64,000 nt of DNA. It comes from Lysobacterales bacterium. GTDB lineage: Bacteria; Pseudomonadota; Gammaproteobacteria; Xanthomonadales; Xanthomonadaceae. Below the pieces are notes generated by a model. The model made no database searches. It saw only the letters and a program-made list of their open reading frames with translations, and was not told the DNA's origin. Within the stretch, counting starts at the first letter, position 1. The number at the start of each line of letters is the position of its first letter. The stretch lies in the NCBI GenBank assembly GCA_016718605.1, contig JADKCY010000002.1:310001-374000 (forward strand). Reading direction: 5' to 3'. Of this stretch, positions 17,813 to 27,519 are shown in pieces. Position numbers and translations under genes: made by a program.

Positions 17813-19198
17813 ATGCCGAAACATCCCGCATTTCGGATCGGCCTAGTCGTCCTTGGCCTAGCGCTGCTCTGGGCGATCAGCCAAGCCACGGTAAGCGCCT
17901 ACCTGCAGGCCGACGCGCAAGCACAACAGCAACGCTATGCCGAGGGCCTTGGCCCGTTCATTTGGCCGATGCGTTCGTCAAGCGAACTGGTGGGCGGCAG
18001 TGTTCATGGAAGCGATCAATGGCAACTGACAGCGGGAGGTCTGCAGCTTCGTGTGTCTGCGGAGGGCGCAACGGTTGCACTGCATCTGCATGGCCGTTTG
18101 CTATCCACTGCGCAATTGGACACCTTGCATCTGCAACTGCATGCCAATTCCATGGTCTCGTTAGACGTGTTACTGAGCAGCGCAGACGGCGAATCGCTGA
18201 CATCCCAAGCAAACCTGTCAATTCCCGAGGGCGGTGGACAGTTCGCCATTGCCTTGCCGACCGCGATCGTCAGCAACCAATTGCGGTTGTATTTCCGTGC
18301 CGACTCACCTGCATCACTCAGATTGCAAACGGTTTGGCTGAGCGCCGAACGGTGCGCGGCGCCGCCTTGTCAGCCGCCGACGCAAACACTCCTGCCTGCC
18401 GCTCGGGTGGAAACCCTTTTGCTTGCGCGTGACGCCGGTCTCGCCGAGGCGCCGCAATCGCTTTGGTTGTCAGCGTTTCCGAATCTCCCCGGATGGCCAG
18501 CACTGATTCGCACGCCCCCACTCAGCGACATTGGTTTGCCCTTGCTCGCCATCAGCCTGAGCGGTTGGGCGCTGTGGCTGCGAAGGAGCCGTTCGCGTCC
18601 AGTTGTCGAGCTCATCGCCGTGCTGGGACCCATCGTCCTGGCGTTACTGCTGGGCTGGCCGAATGTCGACCGCGCAGTGGTTCACTGGTTCCTTCCGTTA
18701 ATGTCGTTCAGCGCCGCCATCGTGTTCGGGGATTGCGAAACGCGCCGCTTCAGTTGGCTGGGCGATTTCTTAGCGTGGCGTGCCTATCTACGCCCGACGC
18801 TGGCAATGACAACCGTGCTTATAGTTGTTGCGTTGGCGCAGAAATCAGTACGCTGGCCAGCGATTGATGATGTCCTGCGCTATGTGCTGTGGGCCGCTGT
18901 GCAGCAACTGTTGCTGATCCGTTTCGTTGCCCCGCGCGTCGTCATGATCACGCAATCGCGTACCGAGTTGGCCTTGACCTGTGGATTCCTGTTTGCCCTG
19001 CTGCATTTGCCAAACTTCTCTCTGGCACTGCTGACTGCCATGGCCGGCGCTTGGTGGGCCGTCATCGGTCATCACCATCGAGCACTGCTGCCCGCGTTGA
19101 CCTCGCACGCCGTCTTGGGCTTGCTGGTTGTGGCAGCGCTCCCGCCCAACTGGCTGCGCTCTGCAGAAGTCGGGATTCGCTTCGTTTTCGCACCCTAG
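17813..19198 (+). CDS. CPBP/CAAX-like membrane protein with altered glutamate motif
   Basis: The 461-residue protein has an N-terminal membrane anchor (about 7-27), a roughly 200-residue probably extracytoplasmic beta-rich region, and about eight C-terminal hydrophobic segments. The last part resembles the CPBP (ABI) intramembrane protease fold: AAVQQLLLIRF stands where family members have EExxxR, FALLHLP corresponds to the FxxxH motif and TSHAVLG to the final His motif. Gln-Gln replacing Glu-Glu would normally remove the catalytic pair, so it may be a non-proteolytic relative. It follows phhB by 20 bases. The function of the soluble region is not recognised. Confidence 0.6.
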   Translation: MPKHPAFRIGLVVLGLALLWAISQATVSAYLQADAQAQQQRYAEGLGPFIWPMRSSSELVGGSVHGSDQWQLTAGGLQLRVSAEGATVALHLHGRLLSTAQLDTLHLQLHANSMVSLDVLLSSADGESLTSQANLSIPEGGGQFAIALPTAIVSNQLRLYFRADSPASLRLQTVWLSAERCAAPPCQPPTQTLLPAARVETLLLARDAGLAEAPQSLWLSAFPNLPGWPALIRTPPLSDIGLPLLAISLSGWALWLRRSRSRPVVELIAVLGPIVLALLLGWPNVDRAVVHWFLPLMSFSAAIVFGDCETRRFSWLGDFLAWRAYLRPTLAMTTVLIVVALAQKSVRWPAIDDVLRYVLWAAVQQLLLIRFVAPRVVMITQSRTELALTCGFLFALLHLPNFSLALLTAMAGAWWAVIGHHHRALLPALTSHAVLGLLVVAALPPNWLRSAEVGIRFVFAP

Positions 19199-19256
19199 GT
19201 AGCAAGTCCACACTGCGCACGCAGCCTGTGCAAATGCGACCGCGGGAAACTAGCTG

Positions 19257-20219
19257 TCAGACCAAGCGATCCAGCGCAGCGCGTAGATCCTCCGCCAGCG
19301 GCGCGTTCAAAACGTAAGGAACGCTGCCATCTTTCAGGGCAAAACGCAGCGAGGCGGCATGCAAGAACAGACGCTTGAGCCCTGCTTGCTCGCGCAGCGC
19401 GCGGTTGGCCTCGCGCTCGCCGTACTTTTCGTCGCCCGCAACGGGATGGCCAAGGTGCTGCGAGTGAACACGAATCTGATGGGTCCGGCCGGTGTCGATC
19501 TTCACCTCGACAAAGCTATGCCCACCACTGAGTTGCAAGCGTTTGAAGTGACTGACCGACGGCTTGCCTTCGGGGTCGACACGAACCATGCGCTCACCGC
19601 CCTGCAACTGGAACTTGCGAAGTGGCACATCAACTTTGCGCGATTTTTCACCGATATCCCCCAACAACAGGGTCAAGTAGCGCTTTTCAAGCTTCCCCGC
19701 TCGAATCAGTCCTTGCAGTTCGGTCAGTGCCGAGCGCTTCTTCGCCAAAACCAACAGGCCACTGGTATCTCTATCGAGGCGATGCACCAACTCCAGCGGC
19801 TCCTCGGGGCGCAACTGACGCAACAGCTCGATCGCGCCAAACGACACACCGCTCCCGCCATGTGTGGCAATGCCGCTGGGCTTGTCGAGCACCAGCAGCA
19901 ACTTGTCCTCAAAAATAATGCTGCTTCCAATGCGTTCCAACAAGCTTTGTGGCGCACGCTCAGGCGCGTCAGCCTCAGGCAGGCGAACTGGCGGTACGCG
20001 AATCTGGTCACCGCTCTGCAAGCGTGTTTCCGGTTTCGCACGACCGCCATTCACCCGTACCTGTCCAGTCCGCAGAATCCGATAAATGATTGAGCGCGGT
20101 GCGCCTTTGAGCAGGCCCAACAAAAAGTTGTCGAGCCGTTGACCGGCACGGTCTTCGCTGACGCTGACCATGCGGACACCGCCCGTGGGTTCATGGGCCA
20201 GGGGTTTGTTTGCCGCCAT
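19257..20219 (-). CDS. rluC: 23S rRNA pseudouridine synthase RluC
   Basis: RluC makes pseudouridines 955, 2504 and 2580 in 23S rRNA. The 320-residue protein has an N-terminal S4 RNA-binding domain (GQRLDNFLLGLLKGAPRSIIYRILRTGQVRVNG) and the RluA-family catalytic motif LVHRLDRDTSGLLVLAKK (about residue 140) with the catalytic Asp. The RTHQIRVHSQHLGHPVAGDEKYG block follows. It is divergent from rne across a long spacer, the same arrangement as in Escherichia coli, which separates it from RluD. Confidence 0.95.
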   Translation of the reverse strand: MAANKPLAHEPTGGVRMVSVSEDRAGQRLDNFLLGLLKGAPRSIIYRILRTGQVRVNGGRAKPETRLQSGDQIRVPPVRLPEADAPERAPQSLLERIGSSIIFEDKLLLVLDKPSGIATHGGSGVSFGAIELLRQLRPEEPLELVHRLDRDTSGLLVLAKKRSALTELQGLIRAGKLEKRYLTLLLGDIGEKSRKVDVPLRKFQLQGGERMVRVDPEGKPSVSHFKRLQLSGGHSFVEVKIDTGRTHQIRVHSQHLGHPVAGDEKYGEREANRALREQAGLKRLFLHAASLRFALKDGSVPYVLNAPLAEDLRAALDRLV

Positions 20220-20886
20220 GGATGCACCTTGCTAGACTGCGACTTGGATAAGAGTTTGATTTTTCAGCATCCCGTCTTGCATTGGGCAAGATTGAAACGG
20301 GCTGCAAACCCCGCCAGACGGCCAAACGGCGCGTGGGGCGGCTATGGTAACGAGTCACCGCCCCTCTGTCCGCCTGCAAATTTTGCTGGCCTGTGTGACA
20401 AGGACGGTTGGAAGTTCTGTCAGCGCTGGGTAAATGAGTGCAAGTCCTTGGCGTTTTGCCTCATTTGGCGCGGAACTTCGATCTCGTCATTCGAATTGGC
20501 GCGATAAACCGAGGTTTGTCGCTGGGGGCAAGGATGCCTTCATCGCGGTAGTGGCAAAAGCGTATTACCGCCATTCCAGTGGCAGAAATTCACTGGAATA
20601 GCGTGCGCAGGAAGGATTCCTGCCGCGTATGCAATGGGCGGCGCGTGGTATCCGAGTCGGACTCCACACGCCAGTAACACCCTGCCGACAGGCAGAAAAC
20701 GGCGAAGCAGTCAGCCATGGATGCAGCGATGCGCACGTGCTGACGGCTTCGAAATACCAACTTTTGGCGCTCCCACGGGTTTCGTCCCGAAAGGTCGTAG
20801 CGCTGGTGACTCCTTAAAAAGAGGCCTGTTGCCTCTGGTCCGGGATATCCGGCGTTCCCCGCGGTAGAGCGCGCGAGGGACACACA
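20220..20886 (+). promoter_or_regulatory. Long rne leader region with hairpins
   Basis: The 667-base spacer between rluC and rne has no convincing gene. In its second half are two clear inverted repeats: ATTCCAGTG/CACTGGAAT at 20573-20581 and 20591-20599 (9-base loop), and GCAGGA/TCCTGC at 20607-20612 and 20618-20623. In E. coli, rne has a long 5' untranslated region whose hairpins recruit RNase E and make expression autoregulatory. A comparable leader here is an inference from position and structure. The rne start is preceded by GAGGGACACACA. Confidence 0.5.
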
Positions 20887-23800
20887 ATGAAGCGTATGTT
20901 GATCAACGCGACGCAGCAGGAAGAGCTGCGCGTCGCTATCGTCGATGGTCAAAGTCTGTATGACATCGACATCGAACAGCCGGCCAAAGAACAGAAAAAG
21001 TCCAATATTTACAAAGGCCGAATCACCCGCCTGGAGCCGTCCCTTGAGGCGGCGTTCATCGAGTACGGCGGTGACAAACACGGCTTTCTGCCGCTGAAGG
21101 AAATCTCCCGCGACTACTTTCAGGCCGGGGTGGACGCCAATCGCGCCACCATCAAGGAACTTTTGAAGGAAGGTCAGGAGGTTGTCGTCCAGGTCGACAA
21201 GGAAGAGCGCGGCAACAAAGGCGCCGCACTGACCACCTTCATTTCGTTGGCCGGTCGCTACATGGTGCTGATGCCCAACAGCCCGCGTGCGGGTGGCGTC
21301 TCCCGACGCATCGAAGGCGAAGATCGTCAGGCACTGAAAGAGGCCATGGATGCGCTGACGATTCCCGACGACATGGGCATCATCATTCGCACCGCCGGCG
21401 TCGGTCGCGACGCTGAAGAGCTGCAGTGGGATCTGGATTATTTGCTGCTGGTTTGGAAAGCCATTACTGATGCGGCATTGGCCAAACCCTCGCCATTTCT
21501 GATTTATCAGGAATCGCGCTTGATCATTCGCGCACTGCGCGACTACCTGCGCGCCGACATCGGCGAAATTCTCATTGACTCCGAGGAAATGTTTGAGGAC
21601 GCCAAAGATTTCGTCCAGCAAGTGATGCCGCAAAATCTGCGCAAACTCAAGTTGTACAAAGACAGCATTCCGCTTTTCAGTCGCTATCAGATTGAAACGC
21701 AGATCGAAAACGCCTACGAGCGACAGGTACGTCTGCCCTCGGGCGGCTCCATCGTGATCGACCAGACCGAAGCGCTGACTGCCGTCGACGTCAACTCGGC
21801 GCGCGCCACCAAAGGTGGTGACATCGAAGAAACCGCTTTCAACACCAACTTGGAAGCTGCCGATGAGGTCGCACGCCAGTTGCGTTTGCGCGATCTCGGC
21901 GGCTTGGTGGTGGTCGATTTCATCGATATGGAATCCAGCAAGCATCAGCGCGAAGTCGAAGACCGCCTAAAGAACGCCCTCAAGTACGATCGTGCTCGCG
22001 TACAGATTGGCCGCATTTCCCGCTTCGGATTGCTGGAAATGTCACGCCAGCGCCTGCGACCCAGCTTGGGCGAGTCCACCCAGATTGTCTGCCCACGCTG
22101 CTCGGGACATGGGCGTATGCGCAGCGTTGAATCCCTGTCGTTGTCGCTGTTACGTCTGATTGAAGAGCAGGCGATGAAGGACAACACCGGCCAAGTGCTG
22201 GTGCAGGCACCGCACGAAGTCGCGAACTTCCTCCTCAACGAAAAGCGCCGTGCGCTGATTGAAATCGAAAAACGCCACGATGTTCCCATCGTGATCGTCG
22301 CCGACGAACAGATGGAAACGCCGCATTTCAATGTGCAGCGCATTCGTGAGGGTGAACTCGGCGAGGAAACAATCCGTCCGAGCTACCACCGTACTTCGCC
22401 GCGCAAGTTGGAACTGCACGCGCTGACGCGGGCCAACTTGAATATTCCGGCTGCGCCCGCCGTGACCGCGGTCAAACCTGACCGCCCTGCGCCGGCGCGC
22501 GAAGAACGCGAAGATCGTTTGGAACGTGTGCCAACGAGACCGCTGGACAGCCCAGCAAAATCCGCTCCCAAAACCGGTGAAGACCGGGTTAAACCTGCCA
22601 AGCGCGGCTTCTTTGCGTGGCTGGGCAACTTGTTTGGCGGCGCCAGCAGCCCACAACAAGCCAATGACAAAAACGGCAAGCCACCGCGCGATGACCGCCA
22701 ACGTCCCAAAGACGGCCGTCCGGAAAAGAACCGCAATAACGACGCGCGACCTGGCAATCCTCGCAATGGTCAGCAAGAAGCGCGCCGGGACGAGCGCCAG
22801 AACGACAACCGACGCGATCAGAAATCCCGCGACAAGGCCACGCCTCCTGCCGGGCAGCCGCCTCAAGGCAAAGCGGCACCGCAGCCCAACAACAAGGTTC
22901 CGCAAGAAGAACGTCCGCGCAAGGACAATCGCAAGGACGACAATCGCAACGAGCGCAAGGAAGATCGCGCCAATGCCGCGTCGCGAACGGACAATCCGCG
23001 CGCGGAGGGACGTCAGGAAACACGCAAGGAGCGCAGCGAGGCAACCGCCGCTGCAGAACCCATCAAGCCGTCGCAGGTCCCCGTGGTCGCCGCAGCATTG
23101 ACGGTCACCGAAGAGGTTGCGCAAGCTGACGACATCATCATCACACTGGATGGCGACCCCACATCCACCGAGCCGAGTAAAGACGGGACGGGAAATTCGC
23201 GTCGTCGCCGTGGCCGCCGTGGCGGCCGTCGTCGCAGGCGCGAAGCGGGCGCGCCAGCCGATGGCAGCGAAAGCGCGCTGGGCCTTGATGACGATGAAGG
23301 CGAGGACGGTGACGAGAGCAGCTCGGACAGCTCGGAAGGCCTCGGCAAACCGAGCCGCGAAGCCGACGCAGTGCCCGCGCTCGTCGCCGAAGTCATCCCC
23401 TCCGCAACGACCGAACCCGTCACCGTGGCTTTCGATCCGCCGGTCGAAGCAGCGAAGCCCGCAGCGAAGCCGCGTCCGCAACCCGAGGCTCGCCAAGCGC
23501 CAGCCTTCGTTCCAATGCCGATGCCCGTCGCCGATGCCATCGTTACGGTCGATCCACCATCAACGAGGATCGCCACCCCATCCGCAGAGCTGGCGATTGA
23601 ACCACCCAACGGCTCGCCTGTGCAGCTGGTCGATGGGACCGAAACCAGCGCAATGGTGATGCCGCAAGCAAGCTCAGGCCCACTGACTGAAGTCGCCAAT
23701 GACGACACCGATGCGGACTGGGATGTCATCAGCGCACTGGCCAACAGCGCACCGATGATTGCGCCGCCGCATGAGCCCACTGTTATCGAACAGGAAGAGC

Positions 23801-24054
23801 AGAACGCGACTGCATTGCTGCCAACACCTGTGGTCACGCAGGTGGTTGCAACGCCTCACGTGGGTGAAATTGCACCTCTGGCAGACGCGCTGCCTGCGCC
23901 CCAGGTCGAGGAAATGGCTGCCATGCCGGGCGATTCCCAGACCACGTTGGTGTCAGCGACCATTGCCGAGCCGTCACCTGACGTTGTGCCGATGCCAACG
24001 GAAATTTCTGCACCGGACAACAGCGACGAACCGCAGCAACCGCGTCTGATCTGA
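20887..24054 (+). CDS. rne: Ribonuclease E
   Basis: RNase E is the essential endonuclease and degradosome scaffold. The N-terminal catalytic half is canonical: [21 protein letters not shown], an S1 domain (about 35-120), the DNase-I-like region with catalytic Asp in [13 protein letters not shown] (about 302) and VVDFIDME (about 345), and the zinc-link CPRCSGHG (about 403) that joins subunits. Beyond about residue 510 the 1055-residue protein is low-complexity: first rich in Arg, Lys, Asp and Asn, with [15 protein letters not shown] near 770-785, then acidic and Pro/Ala/Val-rich. The basic part should bind RNA; degradosome partners are not predictable by eye. Confidence 0.97.
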   Translation: MKRMLINATQQEELRVAIVDGQSLYDIDIEQPAKEQKKSNIYKGRITRLEPSLEAAFIEYGGDKHGFLPLKEISRDYFQAGVDANRATIKELLKEGQEVVVQVDKEERGNKGAALTTFISLAGRYMVLMPNSPRAGGVSRRIEGEDRQALKEAMDALTIPDDMGIIIRTAGVGRDAEELQWDLDYLLLVWKAITDAALAKPSPFLIYQESRLIIRALRDYLRADIGEILIDSEEMFEDAKDFVQQVMPQNLRKLKLYKDSIPLFSRYQIETQIENAYERQVRLPSGGSIVIDQTEALTAVDVNSARATKGGDIEETAFNTNLEAADEVARQLRLRDLGGLVVVDFIDMESSKHQREVEDRLKNALKYDRARVQIGRISRFGLLEMSRQRLRPSLGESTQIVCPRCSGHGRMRSVESLSLSLLRLIEEQAMKDNTGQVLVQAPHEVANFLLNEKRRALIEIEKRHDVPIVIVADEQMETPHFNVQRIREGELGEETIRPSYHRTSPRKLELHALTRANLNIPAAPAVTAVKPDRPAPAREEREDRLERVPTRPLDSPAKSAPKTGEDRVKPAKRGFFAWLGNLFGGASSPQQANDKNGKPPRDDRQRPKDGRPEKNRNNDARPGNPRNGQQEARRDERQNDNRRDQKSRDKATPPAGQPPQGKAAPQPNNKVPQEERPRKDNRKDDNRNERKEDRANAASRTDNPRAEGRQETRKERSEATAAAEPIKPSQVPVVAAALTVTEEVAQADDIIITLDGDPTSTEPSKDGTGNSRRRRGRRGGRRRRREAGAPADGSESALGLDDDEGEDGDESSSDSSEGLGKPSREADAVPALVAEVIPSATTEPVTVAFDPPVEAAKPAAKPRPQPEARQAPAFVPMPMPVADAIVTVDPPSTRIATPSAELAIEPPNGSPVQLVDGTETSAMVMPQASSGPLTEVANDDTDADWDVISALANSAPMIAPPHEPTVIEQEEQNATALLPTPVVTQVVATPHVGEIAPLADALPAPQVEEMAAMPGDSQTTLVSATIAEPSPDVVPMPTEISAPDNSDEPQQPRLI

Positions 24055-24326
24055 TGCTGTCAGGGTGTTGAAAAGCACTCTGACCGGGCGCGGCAAGGAC
24101 GCCGCGCTCGCGTATCGATCTCCGACGCAATTGACCTCTTGGAAGCACTCAAAGCCACGTAAGCAGCGCTTGCCTGCGGAAACGCGGCAAAACCATTCTC
24201 ACTGCCGAGCGAAGCCAAACGAGCGGGTTCTTGAAAACTCCGGTTGACTACAAGCGTGAGATTTCTTTGGGGCGTTCGACTACCGACCAAACCCCAGTCC
24301 CGCCAAGCCGCGACTGGGGACCAGGC
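24055..24326. other. Spacer between convergent rne and fnr with two hairpins
   Basis: No gene is seen. GTCAGGGTG/CACTCTGAC (24059-24067 and 24076-24084, one G-T pair) directly follows rne. CCCCAGTC/GACTGGGG (24292-24299 and 24312-24319) lies just after the fnr stop and, read on the minus strand, is followed by TTTGG, so it may terminate the S9 peptidase-fnr transcript. Neither has a long U-tract. Confidence 0.45.
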
Positions 24327-25082
24327 TCAGCCGCGGGCGCGGTGTACCTCGGGCGAATGCGCAATCTGATCGAGCTTATGCAAGTCCAGAATGCGCAATT
24401 GGCGCCCGCGAATACTGATGATCCCGTCTTCCTGCAGTCGTGTGAAACTGCGACTGACGGTCTCGATGACCAGACCGAGGTAACTGGCGATTTCCTCGCG
24501 ACTCATAGGCAATGTAAAGGCGTCGTATTGGCGGCCGAGCATGCGCAAGCGCTCCGACAGACCATGCACGAACAGCAGTACCCGTTCGGAAGCATGACGA
24601 CGCCCCAACATCTCAAGATGATCCTGATCGCGGTCCATGCTGCGACCGATAACCCGCAACATTTGATGCTGCAACTCGGGAATCTGCAATGCGACACGTT
24701 CCAGATCGTTCATGGGAATCTCGCAGAGCTCTGCGGTTTCCAACGCTTCCGCATCACAGCGATGCAAGCCTGAGCCCAGGCCATCAAGACCGATGATTTC
24801 GCCAGGCAGGTGAAAACCGATGATTTGCTCATCGCCGTCTTCATTCATCGCAACCGTTTTGAAGCTTCCTGAGCGCGCGACAAATAGCGCGGTCAAGGGC
24901 GACCCGACCCGAAAAAGTCGATCTCCGCGCTCCAATGCCTTGCGCTTTTTGACCAATTCATCCAGCCGATTGAGGTCGTCGTTGGCAATTCCCGCGGGCA
25001 AACAAAGCTGATGCAGCGAACATTGTGCGCAGCTCTTGCGAATTCGGGTCAGGTCCAACACGGAGGCAGATTCTTTACTCAT
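24327..25082 (-). CDS. fnr: FNR/ANR-type oxygen-sensing transcription regulator
   Basis: The 251-residue CRP-family regulator keeps the FNR cluster ligands: CAQCSLHQLC gives Cys18, Cys21 and Cys27 in FNR spacing, and a fourth Cys occurs in ETAELCEIP (about 118). It should carry an oxygen-labile [4Fe-4S] cluster and dimerise without oxygen. The C-terminal helix-turn-helix has the ETVSRSFTRLQ recognition helix with the E-SR residues that read TTGAT half-sites. It lies 3 bases downstream of the S9 peptidase stop, so the two are probably co-transcribed. Confidence 0.94.
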   Translation of the reverse strand: MSKESASVLDLTRIRKSCAQCSLHQLCLPAGIANDDLNRLDELVKKRKALERGDRLFRVGSPLTALFVARSGSFKTVAMNEDGDEQIIGFHLPGEIIGLDGLGSGLHRCDAEALETAELCEIPMNDLERVALQIPELQHQMLRVIGRSMDRDQDHLEMLGRRHASERVLLFVHGLSERLRMLGRQYDAFTLPMSREEIASYLGLVIETVSRSFTRLQEDGIISIRGRQLRILDLHKLDQIAHSPEVHRARG

Positions 25083-25085
25083 GCT

Positions 25086-27131
25086 TTACTCGCGAGTCCA
25101 TCGTTCCAACCAAGCATGAATGCTGTCATGCCAGAGGATGCTGTTGGCGGGTTGGAGAATCCAGTGGTTCTCGTCGGGAAAGTACAGAAACTCACTCGGG
25201 ATGTCACGTCGCTGCAGCGCAGAAAACGCAGCGAGGCCCTGTTCTACGGGAATCCGATAATCCAGTTGCCCATGAATGACCAGCATGGGCACTGTCCACT
25301 CAGCCACATGATTGACCGGGTTGAAGGCCTCGTAGGCATCCGGTTTCGCAAACACCGTTCCGCCATTTTCCCACTCGGAGAACCAGAGCTCCTCCGTCGA
25401 ATAGCCCATCATGCGATTGTCAAAGACCCCTGCGTGGCTGACCAGACAATCCCAAGGCTCGCGCCAGTTGCCGGCAATCCAGTTGACCATGTAACCGCCA
25501 TAACTGGCGCCGAGCGCGCAGGCACGATCACCGTCCAGAAAGTCGTACTTCTGTAGCGCGGCGGCCCAGCCCTTCTGCAGATCTTCCAGCGGCTTGCCAC
25601 CCCAATCGCCGGAAATCGAATCGGTGAAGGCCTGCCCGTAACCCGTTGAACCATGGAAGTCGATGAACACGACCGCGAAGCCTCTGCCTGCGTAGGTCTG
25701 AGGGTTCCAACGGTAATGAAAGCTGTTGCCCATTGAGCCCTGTGGACCACCATGAATGATGAAGGCCACCGGATAACGCTTGCCCGCCTCATAGTTCCAA
25801 GGCTTCACCACGTAACCATGAACGGTCTCGTCATTCCAACCGGCAAAACTGAACTGTTCGAAGTCGCCCAGTGCGACCGTCGCCAGCGTGTCTCGATTGA
25901 AATCAGTCAGTGCGCTGACCGCCTCGCCCTGCAGCGTCGAACGGAACACCTGCGCAGGTGCAGTCAAGGTGTCGCGGACGAAGACCAGTTGCTCGCCAGC
26001 GACCGCAAATGCACTCACGTTACCGTCACCAAGAATCTCGCGCGCCTCGCCGGTAGCCACGTCGATCGCAAACAACGGGTGCTCACCTAGCGCATTGCTG
26101 AGCGTGTATAGGGTCTTGCCATCTGCCGACACGCTCAACGAACCTGCACTGCGATCCCACGCTGGCGCCACTTCCCGCACCCGCCCACTCACCATGTCCT
26201 TGGCCATGATCGCCATGCGATCAGCCTCGAATCCCGGTCGCTTCATGGCGGTGTAATAGAGCGTGCGACCCGTGTCATCGAAAACCGGCGCCGCATCCCA
26301 AGCCGGATTGTCGACGGTCAGATTCTGGGCAGAAGTGGCGGCATCGACATCGGCCAGAAACAGATCGAAATTGGTCGACCACGGCTCGCTGCGACCCGCG
26401 ATACGCGCGCTGAATACCAGACCTGAACCATCCGGTGTCCAGCTGTAGTCATCGGTTCCACCAAACGGCTTGGATGGCACATCGCCATCAATGCCACGCG
26501 ACACCAAGACCGGCTTGCCCGACGCTTTGCCACGCTGCAGTTGGTCAACGAACAGTTGATTGCGGCTGCCGTCAGACCACGTATCCCAATGCCGCACGAA
26601 CAGCTTGTCGAACTTGCGACCGCTGGACACAGGTTTGGCTGCGAAGCGACGCGCGCTGCATTCCAGATCGGCCGCACAGTCGGCAAACACCGCAAAACTC
26701 ACCGCCATGCGTTGACCATCGGGAGACAGTCGGTAGGAGCCCACATCGAGAGGATAGTCGGTGACCTGCCTTGCGCGACCGCCCTTGCTCGACACTGACC
26801 ACACCTGACTGCTTCCCGAAGCCGCCGACAAGAAGTACACGACCGCAGCATCGGGGGAGAAACTTGCCGAGCTGACGCTGATGCCTTCGGGATTCAATCG
26901 CTTGGGCTTGGCATCACTTTCAAGACCTCGCACATACAGGTTGCTGACCGCCTTGTAGTCATCGCCCGAAACCTCACGCAGGCTGTACAACAACTGCGCT
27001 CCATGCTGATCCAGCACAGGCGCAGAGACCCGATCCAAACTGACCAGATCGCGCACATCCAGTCCGCGTGTACTCGAAGCGGCGGGGACCGACAACACCA
27101 GCAGGGGAATTGCACACCAGACAAAACGCAT
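25086..27131 (-). CDS. S9 family serine peptidase (acylaminoacyl/dipeptidyl peptidase type), exported
   Basis: The 681-residue protein has a signal peptide (MRFVWCAIPLLVLSVPAAS), a WD40/PD40-like propeller region (about 40-420), and a C-terminal alpha/beta hydrolase domain. The catalytic triad is visible: Ser in LGASYGGYMVNWIAG (about 543), Asp in HGQLDYRIPVEQG (about 623) and His in DENHWILQP (about 656). The oxyanion-region HGGPQGSMGN is also present. The ATG at 27131 is chosen because it begins the signal peptide; the reading to 27269 adds 46 non-family residues. It probably degrades peptides in the periplasm, and the divergent neighbour is a peptide transporter. Confidence 0.92.
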   Translation of the reverse strand: MRFVWCAIPLLVLSVPAASSTRGLDVRDLVSLDRVSAPVLDQHGAQLLYSLREVSGDDYKAVSNLYVRGLESDAKPKRLNPEGISVSSASFSPDAAVVYFLSAASGSSQVWSVSSKGGRARQVTDYPLDVGSYRLSPDGQRMAVSFAVFADCAADLECSARRFAAKPVSSGRKFDKLFVRHWDTWSDGSRNQLFVDQLQRGKASGKPVLVSRGIDGDVPSKPFGGTDDYSWTPDGSGLVFSARIAGRSEPWSTNFDLFLADVDAATSAQNLTVDNPAWDAAPVFDDTGRTLYYTAMKRPGFEADRMAIMAKDMVSGRVREVAPAWDRSAGSLSVSADGKTLYTLSNALGEHPLFAIDVATGEAREILGDGNVSAFAVAGEQLVFVRDTLTAPAQVFRSTLQGEAVSALTDFNRDTLATVALGDFEQFSFAGWNDETVHGYVVKPWNYEAGKRYPVAFIIHGGPQGSMGNSFHYRWNPQTYAGRGFAVVFIDFHGSTGYGQAFTDSISGDWGGKPLEDLQKGWAAALQKYDFLDGDRACALGASYGGYMVNWIAGNWREPWDCLVSHAGVFDNRMMGYSTEELWFSEWENGGTVFAKPDAYEAFNPVNHVAEWTVPMLVIHGQLDYRIPVEQGLAAFSALQRRDIPSEFLYFPDENHWILQPANSILWHDSIHAWLERWTRE

Positions 27132-27519
27132 CAGATTCTCCGGACAACAGGCATCGGCTCGACCCATGAGGCTTACGCCAGCAGTGCGCGATGGTAGGCG
27201 CAGGACGACGATCTGCCAAGGGAAACGGCGATCAGGTCGGCATTTGCGCAGGCCATGCATGCCCCACACAGGAACTAATCACATAAGTGGTTGATTTTGC
27301 TGTGACCAGTGCGAAAAGACACGCACTCAGCGCGGCTGGAAAAGTCCACGATGAGCGTATTCATCCCCTCCCTGAACACGCATCGCGCAAGTCGTGTGGC
27401 GCTTGCCAAAGACGTCACCCGCTGCCAGCTGCAGTTCTGCTGATTGCCGCGAAGGCGCTATGCTGCGCCACCCGCGTTCGCCTGCCGACGCGGACATCAC
27501 TTTCGGGGACCAAACACTC
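27132..27519. promoter_or_regulatory. Divergent promoter region of the S9 peptidase and POT transporter genes
   Basis: These 388 bases between two divergent genes contain no supported gene. A weak sigma-70-like pair, TTCTGC (27435-27440) and TATGCT (27459-27464) with 18-base spacing, points towards the transporter gene. No clear operator or terminator was recognised. Confidence 0.35.

Noticed and set aside
22150..23496. Long minus-strand open frames inside rne
   Set aside because: They are the complement of the low-complexity Arg/Asp-rich tail of RNase E; the apparent protein is repetitive Arg/Ala/Phe sequence without any family pattern.
27290..27310. TTGATTTTGCTGTGA as an FNR box
   Set aside because: Only the first half TTGAT is present; the ATCAA half is missing at the right spacing.
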